Positions 1-10,132 of a DNA stretch of 64,000 nucleotides are shown here, piece by piece. Position 1 is the first letter of the stretch. Each line of letters begins with the position of its first letter. The stretch is taken from assembly GCA_032718475.1 (NCBI GenBank), contig JAUCBJ010006881.1, forward strand, positions 59,795-123,794. Direction: 5' to 3'. The notes beneath the pieces are model-generated. The model was not told where the DNA came from and made no database searches. It saw only the letters and a program-made list of their open reading frames with translations. Both the position numbers and the translations under genes were made by a program. This DNA is from Nemertoderma westbladi. Taxonomy: Eukaryota; Xenacoelomorpha; Nemertodermatida; Nemertodermatidae.

Positions 1-789
1 ATTAATACTTAATTATTTGTATTTAATTTTACTTTATTTATTTGTATTTAATTTTAAATTAATTATTCATTTGTACTTTATTTTAATTTAATTAATTGTA
101 TTACTTTTACTTTATACATTGATTTCTATTTTAAAATTAATTAGGTAACTAATTACTCTTATCTATATCCAGACAGCTTTATCGTTGACCTTTCACCCCC
201 AATTAGCTTTAACCAAGCAACAGCTTATAAATAATAGTTGTATCCAAGCGCCCCCCCCCCCCCCCCCCCCCCTCTCGTGATACCTCTGATTCCTAATTAC
301 TCTTACCTATATCCAGCCGTCTGCAGTTCCATAGTCTGCCGCTAGAGGGCATATTATCTGAAAATTAACATCTTCTCTAACTTTGTTATTTTCATTCCGA
401 ATAGGTTTAAACTCGGTAGGCATCCACTACGACATAGGCCATATCTTTTGCGGAGACATAGAGTAGTCTGAAGTTCCCCTGTCTGCCGCTAGAGGGCGTA
501 TTATTTGAAAATTAACATCTTCTCTAGCTTTGTTATTTACAATCCGCAAAACTATGAAGTTATATTGCTTAAGAGTTCTAAGGGGCGAGCCATGAGGCAA
601 GATGTTTGAGGCTTATTTAGATATATTATTACTTAGTTTTGACACCCCAATCGATATCTATTACAATATGGGCAATATATTTTGCAGAGTCACAGAGTAT
701 TCTGAAGTTCCCAGTCTGCCGCTAGAGGGCGAAATGTCTCAAAGTGAAAACCATATGGTAGCCATGAATTGGTTACTAGGCAATAATAC
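1..789 (+). repeat. Left arm of a long terminal inverted repeat
   Basis: This arm is the reverse complement of 3749-4527, with small differences; the two diverge inward of 789 and 3749. The true outer end lies before the window, because the right arm shares a further ~170 bp (to about 4704) with a second copy near 35.4 kb. No transposase is visible inside. The open frame at 602-811 runs into the palindrome array and has no family features, so I do not call it a gene. Confidence 0.85.
251..272 (+). repeat. Poly(C) run of 22 nt
   Basis: The run lies in the left inverted-repeat arm. The matching place in the right arm (about 4264-4280) is a mixed G/C stretch, so the run probably expanded in this arm only. 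Confidence 0.9.
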
Positions 790-795
790 GGCCGT

Positions 796-886
796 GAGGC
801 ATAGACTATGACTCACTGAGGCATAGACTATGCCTCACTGAGGCATAGACTATGCCTCACTGAGGCATAGACTATGACTCATAAGG
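796..886 (+). repeat. Short array of GAGGCATAG palindromes
   Basis: About four units of a near-perfect palindrome (GAGGCATAG-A-CTATGCCTC and variants) repeat with a 22-bp period just inside the left arm. The array mirrors the larger one just inside the right arm (2755-3568). Confidence 0.85.
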
Positions 887-894
887 GTCTAAGG

Positions 895-960
895 CCTTCA
901 AGCTGATCATTTGCTTAGTTTTCTAATTAGAAGGTCGTGAGTTCGAACCCTAGAAGAGCA
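895..960 (+). repeat. tRNA-like sequence with a B box
   Basis: The segment contains GAGTTCGAACCC, which fits an RNA polymerase III B box, at the usual distance from the end of a tRNA-like fold. I see no convincing A box or complete cloverleaf, so this is at best a tRNA-derived relic. Confidence 0.35.
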
Positions 961-1017
961 TTATTCTTTTTCCTAGCTCTTGGCTAACTCTAGCATACAC
1001 TAGCTTTGACTCTCCCG

Positions 1018-2079
1018 CTATAGTGATAGTATGCAACCTTGGCCTGCGCGGGCATATACTGAACGAGAGTTTTTTATCATAGGTCTTCGAAAATTAGTAA
1101 AAGCTGGTTGATTTTCTATACTTTCATCTTCCTCATTACCCAACTGTTTCTTAATTTTATTCAATTGTTCATTAATTTTCAGTAATTTACTTTTATTTCC
1201 CAGAACCTGTCTTAATATCTCTTCTCTATTTTCTTCATTTTCTTCCATTTGTTTAATAAATTTCCGCATTTGATTTTTGTTTCCTAATATTTGTCTCAAT
1301 ATCTCTTCTTTATTTTCATCATTCTCTTCTAAATGTTTAATAAATTTCTGTAATTTAATTTTACTTCCTAGAACTTGGGTCAATGTCGCCTCCTTATTTT
1401 CTTCATTTTCCTTCAAATGTTTAATAATTTTCCGCAATTGATTCTTATTTCCAAGTAATTGCCTCTTTATTTCCTCATTATCATCATTTTCACCCTCTTC
1501 TCCACTTTCCTGATCTTCACTTTCTTCATCATCTTCCCCGCCTTCACTTTCTTCACTCTCTTTCTGACCTTCACTTTCTTCATCCTCTTCCCCGCCTTCA
1601 CTTTCTTCATCCTCTTCCCCGCCTTCACTTTCTTCACTCTCTTTCTGACCTTCACTTTCTTCATCCTCTTCCCCGCCTTCACTTTCTTCATCCTCTTCCT
1701 GTTCTTCACTTTCTTCATCCTCTTCCTGTTCTTCACTTTCTTCATCCTCTTCCTGTTCTTCACTTTCTTCATCCTCTTCCTGTTCTTCACTTTCTTCATC
1801 CTCTTCCTGTTCTTCACTTTCTTCATCCTCTTCCTGTTCTTCACTTTCTTCATTCTCTTCCTGACCTTCGCTATCTTCACCCTCTTCTTGACCTTCACTT
1901 TCTTCATCCTCTTCCTGATCTTCACTTTCTTCGTTCTCAACTTCACTCTCTTCAACTTCATCCTGACCCTCACTATTTTCATTCTCCATCTCATCATCCT
2001 CTTCTTCTCCATCTTTCTCACTCAAATTTTCCTCATTTTCTAGGGGTAACTGTTTTTGTATCCCTTTCAAAATATTCAT
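1018..2079 (-). CDS. Acidic repeat protein with C-terminal coiled-coil repeats
   Basis: This is an intact 353-codon ORF starting at an ATG, inside the long-inverted-repeat element. Residues from about 25 to 195 are almost all Glu, Asp, Ser, Gln and Gly in 9-residue units (27-bp DNA repeats, for example EEDEESEEQ). Residues from about 196 to 315 hold four units of roughly 27 residues of the type ILRQVLGNKNQLRKFIKHLE, with heptad-like spacing that suggests a coiled coil. The last ~30 residues are basic and non-repetitive (NFRRPMIKN ... GQGCILSL). There is no signal peptide or membrane segment. A zinc-finger ORF lies about 100 bp upstream on the same strand. I do not recognise the family. A nuclear chaperone-like or DNA-mimic role would be a guess from acidity alone. 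Confidence 0.6.
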   Translation of the reverse strand: MNILKGIQKQLPLENEENLSEKDGEEEDDEMENENSEGQDEVEESEVENEESEDQEEDEESEGQEEGEDSEGQEENEESEEQEEDEESEEQEEDEESEEQEEDEESEEQEEDEESEEQEEDEESEEQEEDEESEGGEEDEESEGQKESEESEGGEEDEESEGGEEDEESEGQKESEESEGGEDDEESEDQESGEEGENDDNEEIKRQLLGNKNQLRKIIKHLKENEENKEATLTQVLGSKIKLQKFIKHLEENDENKEEILRQILGNKNQMRKFIKQMEENEENREEILRQVLGNKSKLLKINEQLNKIKKQLGNEEDESIENQPAFTNFRRPMIKNSRSVYARAGQGCILSL

Positions 2080-2178
2080 AACTTTATGAATTTATTTTCC
2101 ATTGTTTGTTTTATATTTAATATATCACGCTCATCTCTCTTTTTCTTTTCATCTTCACTAAAAATATCTTCGGATTTT

Positions 2179-2298
2179 TTAAATTTTTTTTCGTAACGGA
2201 GCCATTAGTTTTTCCTTTCTATGTGTTTCCATATGACGAGATAAATTGTCTTGTCTCATTTCTTTATTACAAACCAAACAACTTTCATGTCTATGCAT
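2179..2298 (-). CDS. Tiny single C2H2 zinc-finger ORF
   Basis: This 39-codon ORF starts at ATG (2296-2298) and stops at TAA (2179-2181). It encodes one finger: Cys7-x2-Cys10, then His22-x3-His26 with QDNLSRH before the first His. The C-terminus is lysine-rich. The inner loop is 11 residues, one short of the commonest 12. The ORF sits between the CCAAT-rich stretch and the acidic-protein ORF on the same strand, and may be a separate small protein or the last exon of a longer one. Family membership beyond C2H2 cannot be assigned. Confidence 0.5.
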   Translation of the reverse strand: MHRHESCLVCNKEMRQDNLSRHMETHRKEKLMAPLRKKI

Positions 2299-2399
2299 TA
2301 TATAGCAATGTCAATTGATATTATTGAATTTTAGCTAAATGATTTTACAAAAATTTAAATAAATAAAACTTTTATGAAAATAAATACAACTTTTTAATA

Positions 2400-2620
2400 T
2401 AAAACTTAGAGAATGACTGGGAATGCGTTGAACGGGGGCTATTATAGATGGAGGCTAGAATGGATTATCCAATCAGAGTGCGAGGGTGAGTTAGGCAGCC
2501 AATCAGGACTCGAGGGAGGAAAGTTAGACAGCCAATGAGAGAGCAGATGCGAGTACAGTGGTAAAGCGCCCGCCCATCCATGGTGAGATAACGTCACACT
2601 AACTCTCAAGGATAGTTATA
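2400..2620 (-). promoter_or_regulatory. CCAAT-rich candidate promoter
   Basis: Three near-copies of CCAATCAGA / CCAATCAGG / CCAATGAGA, each followed by a purine-rich stretch, lie within about 75 bp (from about 2470 to 2545). They are upstream of the minus-strand zinc-finger and acidic-protein ORFs. The placement suggests a promoter. I see no clear TATA element. Confidence 0.35.
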
Positions 2621-2754
2621 CTCACCATTCAAATATCCCTCGCAAACCAGATTCCCCCCAGCATCTAAAGTATTCCACTTCAATGCAAAATATATAGAGC
2701 TTTAGTTGGATTTGAACCTGTGCTTGTAAACTCTTTTGTGCTCGTATATTGAAG

Positions 2755-3568
2755 TGAGGCATAGACTATGCCTCACTGAGGCATAGTCTATGCCTCAGTG
2801 CCTCAGTGAGGCATAGTCTATCCCTCAGTGAGGCAGAGTCTATGCCTCAGTGAGGCAGAGTCTATGCCTCAGTGCCTCAGTGAGGCACTGAGTGAGGCAT
2901 AGTCTATGCCTCAGTGAGTCGTAGTCTATGCCTCAGTGCCTCAGTGAGGCATAGTCTTATGCCTCAGTGAGTCATAGTCTCTGCCTCAGTGCCTCAGTGA
3001 GGCATAGTCTATGCCTCAGTGAGTCATAGTCTATGCCTCAGTGAGTCATAGTCTATGCCTCAGTGCCTCAGTGAGGCATAGTCTATGCCTCAGTGAGGCA
3101 TAGTCTATGCCTCAATGAGTCATAGTCTATGCCTCAGTGCCCCAAGTCTATGCCTCAGTGCCTCAGTGAGGCATAGTCTATGCCTCAGTGAGGCATAGTC
3201 TATGCCTCAGTGCCTCAGTGAGGCATAGTCTATGCCTCAGTGAGTCATAGTCTATGCCTCAGTGAGGCATAGTCTATGCATCAGTTAGGCATAGTCTATG
3301 CCTCAGTGAGTCATAGTCTATGCCTCAGTGCCTCAGTGAGGCATAGTCTATGCCTCAGTGCCTCAATGAGGCATAGTCTATGCCTCAGTGAGGCATAGTC
3401 TATGCATCAGTGCCTCAGTGAGGCATAGTCTATGCCTCAGTGCCTCAGTGAGGCATAGTCTGTGCCTCAGTGCCTCAGTGAGGCATAGTCTATGCCTCAG
3501 TGAGGCATAGTCTATGCCTCAGTAAGTCATAGTCTATGCCTCAGTGCCTCAGTGAGGCATAGTCTGTG
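2755..3568 (+). repeat. Large array of 19-bp palindromes
   Basis: More than 25 units of the perfect palindrome GAGGCATAGTCTATGCCTC are separated by AGT or AGTGCCTCAGT linkers. The linker halves (TGCCTCAGTGAGGCA) are palindromic too. Each unit can form a hairpin on either strand. Variants include GAGTCATAG and CTGTGCCTC. The array lies just inside the right inverted-repeat arm and recurs next to the second copy of that arm at 34.1 kb. Confidence 0.9.
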
Positions 3569-3631
3569 TCAGGTCTTAAATGAGAGTCTTACAAATTCGA
3601 ACGGCAACGAACAAATTCGAAGGTTACTGTT

Positions 3632-3702
3632 CCACCTTGGTGTAGTGGTTGCATTGAATTCACATCTCCCGTATGTCATGGGTTCGATCCCCGCATGAAC
3701 CA
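3632..3702 (+). repeat. tRNA-derived SINE head inside the element
   Basis: An A box (TGGTGTAGTGG, 3638-3648) and a B box (GGTTCGATCCC, from 3681) are correctly spaced and oriented, as in a tRNA-derived SINE. The segment is repeated at 34357-34428 in the second element copy. A related but diverged head lies at about 55.7 kb. Confidence 0.7.
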
Positions 3703-3748
3703 GGGCAGTTTTCGTTCGGTCAGCAATAGGCCTAACGTTGCAAAATGC

Positions 3749-4704
3749 AGTATTATTGCCTAGTAACCAATTCATGGCTACCATATGGTTTTCACTTTGA
3801 GACATTTCGCCCTCTAGCGGCAGACTGGGAACTTCAGAATACTCTGTGACTCTGCAAAAGATATAGCCCATATTGTAATAGATACCGATTGGGGGGTCAA
3901 AATTAAGTAATAATATATCTAAATAAGCCTCAAACATCTTGCCTCATGGCTCGCCCCTTAGAACTCTTAAGCAATATAACTTCATAGTTTTGCGGATTGT
4001 AAATAACAAAGCTAGAGAAGATGTTAATTTTCAAATAATACGCCCTCTAGCGGCAGACAGGGGAACTTCAGACTACTCTATGTCTCCGCAAAAGATATGG
4101 CCTATGCCGTAGTAGATGCCTACCGAGTTTAAACCTATTCGGAATGAAAATAACAAAGTTAGAGAAGATGTTAATTTTCAGATAATATGCCCTCTAGCGG
4201 CAGACTATGGAACTGCAGACGGCTGGATATAGGTAAGAGTAATTAGTAATCAGAGGTGTCACGAGAGGGGGGCGGGGCGCTTGGATACAACTATTATTAA
4301 TAAGCTGTTGCTTGGTTAAAGCTAATTGGGGGTCAAAGGTCAACGATAAAGCTGTCTGGATATAGATAAGAGTAATTAGTTACCTAATTAATTTTAAAAT
4401 AGAAATCAATGTATAAAGTAAAGGTAATACAATTACTTAAATTAAAATAAAGTACAAATGAATAATTAATTTAAAATTAAATACAAATAAATAAAGTAAA
4501 ATTAAATACAAATAATTAAGTATTAATGAATAAAAGAGCCGCGGTGTCACTTATGACACCCTCTTGAGCCGGCTTTGCGACAGTTGGACCTCACTGATGA
4601 CCCATTGTGTGTCAGTGCGCTAATCAGTCTGATTAATTAGGATAATCAATTAAACCCTAATTAGGAGTCGTAAGACACCTAATAGGTACACCTGTCAATT
4701 AGAT
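3749..4704 (-). repeat. Right arm of the long terminal inverted repeat
   Basis: Positions 3749-4527 pair with 1-789. The similarity to the second copy (34.4-35.47 kb) continues to about 4704, ending near CTGTCAATTAG. The outer part contains the palindrome GTGTCACTTATGACAC (4544-4559). Open frames on this arm are not convincing genes. Confidence 0.8.
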
Positions 4705-4853
4705 TATTAAATGCCGTTCATTCTCGTGGCATATAAATGTGATGCACTTTTAAATGAAAATGGGATGTATTTGTGGCTTCTTTTTAATATAAAAAAATAT
4801 ATAAAACCAAAATGGTATTCTTTATAAAGAATAACAAATAAAAATAATACGTC

Positions 4854-4998
4854 TACTCTGGAGTCCCGAATAGACGGGTCGACACGGCAATTAATTTTTG
4901 AAAAAAAAATCCACCCACAATTATCTTATTCCAGACACCCCGACTATTAGCATAATTAAATTTTTCCACCCACACCGTCTATTCGGGACTCCAGAGTA
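4854..4998 (+). mobile_element. Small fold-back element (MITE-like)
   Basis: A perfect 24-bp inverted repeat at 4854-4877 and 4975-4998 encloses 97 bp of AT-rich sequence without coding capacity. The arm begins TACTCTGGAGTCCCG. No flanking duplication is obvious, so the class is unknown. Confidence 0.65.
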
Positions 4999-7060
4999 AG
5001 TGCGCCAAAACAATGTCAAAATTGTTTTTTAACATTTTCCAAAAGATAAAAAACTAATTTTTAAATTAAATGTGATGATTTGTTGGTTCAATAGGCAGGT
5101 AAGTTTTTGAAGTTTTATATGAAAAATTGAAACAACTTTAATGGGTGTGCTCAAAAGCTTGCAAAATTGTTAGTTATTGTGTTCATTTTGAAAAAAATAA
5201 ACAATCTTTTTAATTAAAAGTGACGATTAGGGGGCTTCGATAAAAAAAAACTCAAAGTGATTTACAAAGAAGTTTAATAAAATTATAACAAACAATATTT
5301 TTAATTAAATTGGGCGGCTTCGATAGTATGTACTTATGAAAATAACAAGACACTAAAAAGGCACTTCAGTTAGTAAAAAATTCAAATTTAGTGTAGTTGA
5401 TCTATATACTATAGTTAATAACCTCGCAATAGTCAACGTTCGATAGATTCCTTAGATTCGTTCGTTCGATAAAGTATACAGATATTTGGAATATAACGGT
5501 CCCCAGGGCAATTAGAGCCTGAGAGCTGTAGAGCCTACCGGTAGACAACATGCTTATATTTATTTAATTTAGGTTTAAATTTCCCGCTTTTGTGAATATT
5601 GATTATAAGGATGGCAAAATGATTGGTCGATCGCCAAAAGTTGTGTTTTTTGGGATAAATCACCAATTTCATTGAAAGTATACAAGAATATGAAGGGAGG
5701 AGAGCCGCAAAGAAGTCACTGTCCGATGGAATGAGTTCTAGTTAAACATATAAACTGTAGTTCAACAAATTATTCTTGGAGCGTCCAGTTAACTTTTTCT
5801 GTATTATGTTTGTAAACTTTGAAAATAGGAAGTAAATTACTAATTATTATCAAAGGAAATGAAGTGAACGTCGAAACAAAGTAACTGTCAAAGCCACCAC
5901 AATTAAATCACTTACAGTACTAGAAATAGGTTTAACATTATCTACTATTTTAGACTTAAACTGCACTTAGAAAACATAAGAATTGGCAGCCACATCAATT
6001 CGAGCCACAAATTAATCACATGTTTCAAACTGTTGTAACTTCGTAAATACCTCACATTCTTTAAGAAAAACATTTTTTTAAATAGTAGAAAATTATTCGA
6101 TTTAATCTACATAGATACACGACAGAAAGGCAGCCACAATTTAATTTGACCTCGCAAAACATAACACCATCCAAATCGATAGAAAAAGCCTAAACAGAAG
6201 ATGCAGTAGAGCACCGTTATTTTTTAATGCTTTTATGGAATTAGGGCATAATAATTACACTTAAACTTCAGCACTTAGTTTATTCAATTGAAAAGAAATG
6301 TTTAGCCAATCAGTGATACCGTAGAATGAAGAATTGTAGAAGACAATAGAATCGTACTGTACATGTACGACCGTATCTACGGTAGCCTATGGGGTTTATT
6401 CTGTTATACATGGAAAACTCAGGTACGTTACGCACGGATTTTGAAATTTGTTATGCACAGAACATTTTCAAACATAAAATTTTCAGCACCGCCCCACAAA
6501 TTAAAAAACGATTTCAGTATTATTTATCGTTGTTATCAAAACTGACTCTTGACCGTGTTGATAATCAGCAAAACATTACTGCCAAGCTAAAATTTAAACT
6601 TTTCGATAAAAATGTTATGCACGGAAGGCGACGGGGTTATGATAAATCGACCAGTACTTTCAGAAACGAACAAAACAAACCAAAAAATTCGAAATCAGTA
6701 CCATCGAAAACGTCGGGTTCCAAGAAAATTACGATTCGAAATGGACATTTTAAAGTATAGAATTCGCTTTTCTAAAATATTTTAAAATTGACTCAAATTG
6801 CAATTATTTTTTGTTAATCAGTCGGCGCTTGCAAATCTTTTCAATAATGCCCAGTACCGTTGGAAAAGTTCTTATTTCATATCATTCAATAGTCATTTTG
6901 TAACATTTTTTTTCTCGTAACAAAATCATATATAGATGTAGTGCCCAAGCAGCACCTTACATACAGTACGGCCCAAACTCACAAAAAGTTTCGCACACGT
7001 TTCAACTTAATTTTAGAATAATATTTTTTTTAGAACCTTAAGTAATAAAGTTATATATAG
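4999..7060. other. AT-rich stretch without recognised genes
   Basis: About 2 kb of AT-rich sequence. The two overlapping open frames at 6363-6760 have no recognisable domain and are probably chance. Nothing else could be assigned. Confidence 0.6.
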
Positions 7061-7067
7061 AAAAGAA

Positions 7068-7245
7068 CAAGTAGTGCGATTTGAAAAAAAACATAATTGT
7101 TTAGATTCGGAACGTTTCGTATATACGAATACATTCAATATATAAATAAATAAAGAATAAAAATAATATAAGATATATAAATACGATATATATACGAAAC
7201 GTTCTGGATCTAAACAATTAGTTTTTCAAATCGCAATACTTGTTA
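7068..7245 (+). repeat. Inverted repeat, MITE-like
   Basis: Arms of roughly 55 bp (7068-7125 and 7190-7245) are imperfect reverse complements. Each contains GAACGTTTCGTATATA or its complement and the stretch ATTGTTTAGAT. The centre is simple AT. No coding capacity. Confidence 0.65.
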
Positions 7246-7494
7246 TTTTCTGTTTCAAATTACGATATTCTCCTGGGATCACCATAACTTCAAAGTTATA
7301 TATAATTATGAAGATAATTTTATTGTATTCTGAGGGATTTATTTGGACATCTACTGATTGTAATTTTCAACAAGTTGTATCTCATTTTAAAGCTAAATAA
7401 TGGATGAAGGCAATGGAATACGGAAGCCCTGAGTGGCCAAGCTGTTATACATCCATGAACAAGTGGTGCGCGCGCGAATTTGGAATTATTTGGT

Positions 7495-7905
7495 GTATGT
7501 ACGACATGGGTGTATGTGTACACGACATGAGTATATGTACGCGCGACATGAGTATATGTGTGCGCGACATGAGCATATTTGCACGACATGAGTGAGTATG
7601 TGTGTGAGCGACATAACAACAGTATATCTGTGCACGACATGAGCATATTTATGCATGACATGACCATATGTATGCACGACATGAGTATATGTGTACGCGA
7701 CATGTGTATGTGTTCACGACATGAGTGAGTATATGTGTGTACGACATAACTACAGTATATCTATCTGTGCACGACATGAGCATTTGTATGCAAGGCATGA
7801 GCATATGTGTGAGCGACATGTATATGTGTGCACGACATGAGTATATGTGTGAGCGACATAACTACATCTGTGTACGACATGAGTATATGTATGCACGACA
7901 TGAGA
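7495..7905 (+). repeat. Minisatellite of ~21-bp units
   Basis: About 18 degenerate units of ACGACATGAGTATATGTGTG repeat in tandem. Open frames on both strands here only reflect the repeat period and should not be read as genes. Confidence 0.85.
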
Positions 7906-8099
7906 TGTAGATTTGATGGAGGGAAATTCAAACAAACATATAATTCAAATATAGTTGTTGCAGTGTACTTATGCTGTGTACCGGTACTGACTGCTAGCGA
8001 TACACCACAGGCCTACCCTGCTGCCCTGCTACCTGTGGTACTATGTCGACTATCCCGTCTACCGGTACAATACCGGTTATTATCGAATATTTTAGAAGT

Positions 8100-8820
8100 G
8101 GATAAGCGAAGTTCATAATGACATCGAAGTTAGTGAACGAACCGTACGTAGGAAACTCAACCAGTTTGCAGTTAGGATTAGGTCTCTTTGGTCGAGGTGT
8201 TATTGTACTTTATTAACCCTGAAGCAAGTGCCCTGCGTAGAAGACACCGGTTATAACGGCGTCGTTATCATACATCGGGACCCAAAGCCGTGTTTCACAT
8301 CGATGGATATGACAAACTTAAACCATTTGGGTTCGCAATACACGGAGCTATCGATGGGTGGTCACGAAAAATATTATGGCAGTATGGTTAGAAGTGATGA
8401 GAAGCAACAACAATCCTAACGTTATTGGATATCTATTTCTCAAAGCGGTAGAAGAGCATGGATGTCCATTACGTTTAGAATCCGATCGTGGTACTGAGAA
8501 CACGCACTGCTGCTGCAGCGCAGGCTTTCTTTAGAGGAAACATAGACGCTCACAGTTACATTTCTTCACCAAGAAATCAGAGAATAGAATCGTGGTGGTC
8601 CATACTGCGTCGTACATAGAGTAAGTTTTGGATCAATTTTTTTAAAGATCTTGTTGTATGCGAAATGTACGATCCAGCTAACCAGATTCAGGCTGATGTG
8701 TAATGTGGTTCTGTTTTTTCGGATCTCATCCAGAATGAACTGAATGAAATCGTATGGCAGTGGAATAGCCACTACATCATGAAGTCAGATTTGAAACCAT
8801 TCCAGGGCGGCCAAACTACA
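8100..8820 (+). pseudogene. Decayed DDE integrase-core gene
   Basis: Conceptual translation in shifting frames gives pieces in the order expected for an RNase H-fold integrase core. First comes an N-terminal helix with SERTVRRKL (about 8130). A stretch with HIDGYDKLKPFGFAIHGAID follows (about 8300-8365) and holds the first Asp. Then comes AVEEHGCPLRLESDRGTEN (about 8440-8500) with the second Asp, and NQRIESWWSILRR (about 8575-8615) with the Glu. Several frameshifts and stops separate the pieces, so it cannot make a protein. I recognise it as an rve-like integrase of the kind found as dispersed copies in animal genomes. The exact transposon family is not certain. Confidence 0.6.
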
Positions 8821-8957
8821 ATTTTTGTAATCCTGCTTCAAAGGGAGGCCAGGCTAATTTAGGAATGTTTGTTTCTTGTCAAATGTTAACAGTAGTAAAG
8901 AGCGTAATTATTCTACTGAATTTCATAAATGATAATATTGAATACTGCATATACTTA

Positions 8958-9048
8958 CTACTACTACTAGGATCGGCATGCTACATTGCAGCGGATGTTC
9001 TAATGAGCTGAGGAGCCGTTGGGCTCCCTCTAGTGATTCTGAGAGTAC
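8958..9048 (-). mobile_element. Internally deleted RTE-type LINE scrap
   Basis: The segment starts with the (TAC)n/(TAG)n tail and GGATCGGCATGCT seen at the 3' ends of the LINE copies at 62.56 and 63.69 kb. It then jumps directly to the region matching 63.31-63.35 kb (GAGGAGCCGTTGGGCTCCC). About 0.7 kb of coding sequence is missing between them. Confidence 0.7.
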
Positions 9049-9086
9049 TCCTAAGTCAACAAAGATAACAGCCAGATAGATGCCTT

Positions 9087-9819
9087 ATGTTTAGTGTGAC
9101 TATGTTCGGGGGTTACTGCTACGTGATAGCCCCCGAGTATCATTACGATACCATATATGGAGTCCCAGCAATAGAAACACTCGCTCCGCTATGGTATCTA
9201 GAGGACGCTACAATGGTCGATGATGCGACGAAATACGCCCCTCTACCTGCTACCAGCAGGGCTGATATCGATAAGGACAATGGCGCCATTCGTCTTGGAG
9301 GTGCCACATCTACGCGGCACTTCTGTATCGTTCGCGGACTCTTGCGGTTGCGGATTTTGTGATGGACGCTATAAAGCCGCATGCCCGGCCTGCGAGAAGG
9401 CCAGGTCTGCAACACTAGTAGTGGAGCTGCGGCTTCCCCGCCGTATCTTCCAGGGTGTCGACGTCATGCCATATACGTCGGTCAATCTCGGCCGTTCTCT
9501 CTACAGCAATGTTATCATGGTGTCCCCAGCACCAAGCTATTCCCCGCTGCGTCTAATGGCGCAGCACCTACAAGCTGAGCTGGGGGCCCATGTCGGGGGT
9601 TTCCGTCTCTACGGGTGGTATAAACCCGGAGTGTTAGATGGTGAGGAATATATCACCCTCACCAAGGTCCACCTGTCGCTTGTAGAAGTGATGGGGCCAC
9701 CTCTTCGTAGATATACCGGAGACATCGAGGACAGAGCTGTTGTCCGGCCGCGGCCAGCTACACCTCCACAGAATAGTTTATTACTTGGACAGACTAGATT
9801 AGACACTTTTTTTCATTAG
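9087..9819 (+). CDS. Unrecognised ORF with CxC-CxxC cluster and PIP-box-like end
   Basis: Two overlapping frames cover this region: 9087-9362 (ATG start, 91 codons) and 9220-9819 (199 codons). The base composition is more GC-rich than its surroundings. The downstream frame has a possible metal-binding cluster (CGCGFC about 12 residues before CPAC). It ends QTRLDTFFH, which fits the PCNA-interacting PIP box Q-x-x-L-x-x-F-F. Stop is at 9817-9819. I do not know whether the upstream frame belongs to the same protein through a frameshift. The context is mobile-element debris, so a transposon or virus-derived replication-associated protein is possible but unproven. Confidence 0.4.
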
Positions 9820-10127
9820 GATGACATTCTAGACTAGAAGTAGAATACACTACCCTGTACTGCTGTACGTACAGCTGTACGTACAGCAGTACGTACACGT
9901 CGCTGTCTCTTCTGTTCTTTATTATTACTAAATCCAGAAATCCTAGAAACTTCAGAACTTTGTAGGCCTAATGCCAAATGCAGTACAGCAGTACATCACC
10001 CCCACTTCCATTTTATTGTACATACTAACTAACTGTAAATAACTATTTAGGTAGGGCTCTAAGTTTAATTTTATTATACTGTACATATAGATAGACAATT
10101 ACATTTACGTACATACTTTCATAATTA

Positions 10128-10132
10128 CCGTG
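10128..10132 (+). other. 5-bp target duplication, left copy (CCGTG)
   Basis: CCGTG directly precedes the 5' LTR and is repeated directly after the 3' LTR at 28910-28914. Confidence 0.9.

Noticed and set aside
1459-2043. Long plus-strand frame rich in Phe, Ile and Leu opposite the acidic protein
   Set aside because: It is the mirror of the 27-bp repeat. The minus frame has an ATG, non-repetitive ends and an upstream neighbour ORF.
2755-3568. Possible CRISPR array
   Set aside because: Units are palindromic and contiguous, without unique spacers of constant length. The genome is eukaryotic.
3632-3702. Functional tRNA gene
   Set aside because: A and B boxes are good, but no anticodon stem or acceptor stem pairs well, and it sits in a repeated element with SINE-like copies.
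6363-6760. Two overlapping frames of 60 and 123 codons
   Set aside because: No domain, no neighbour support and AT-rich composition; probably chance.
7320-8118. Several overlapping frames rich in His, Met, Tyr and Cys
   Set aside because: They follow the 21-bp minisatellite on both strands and end where it ends.
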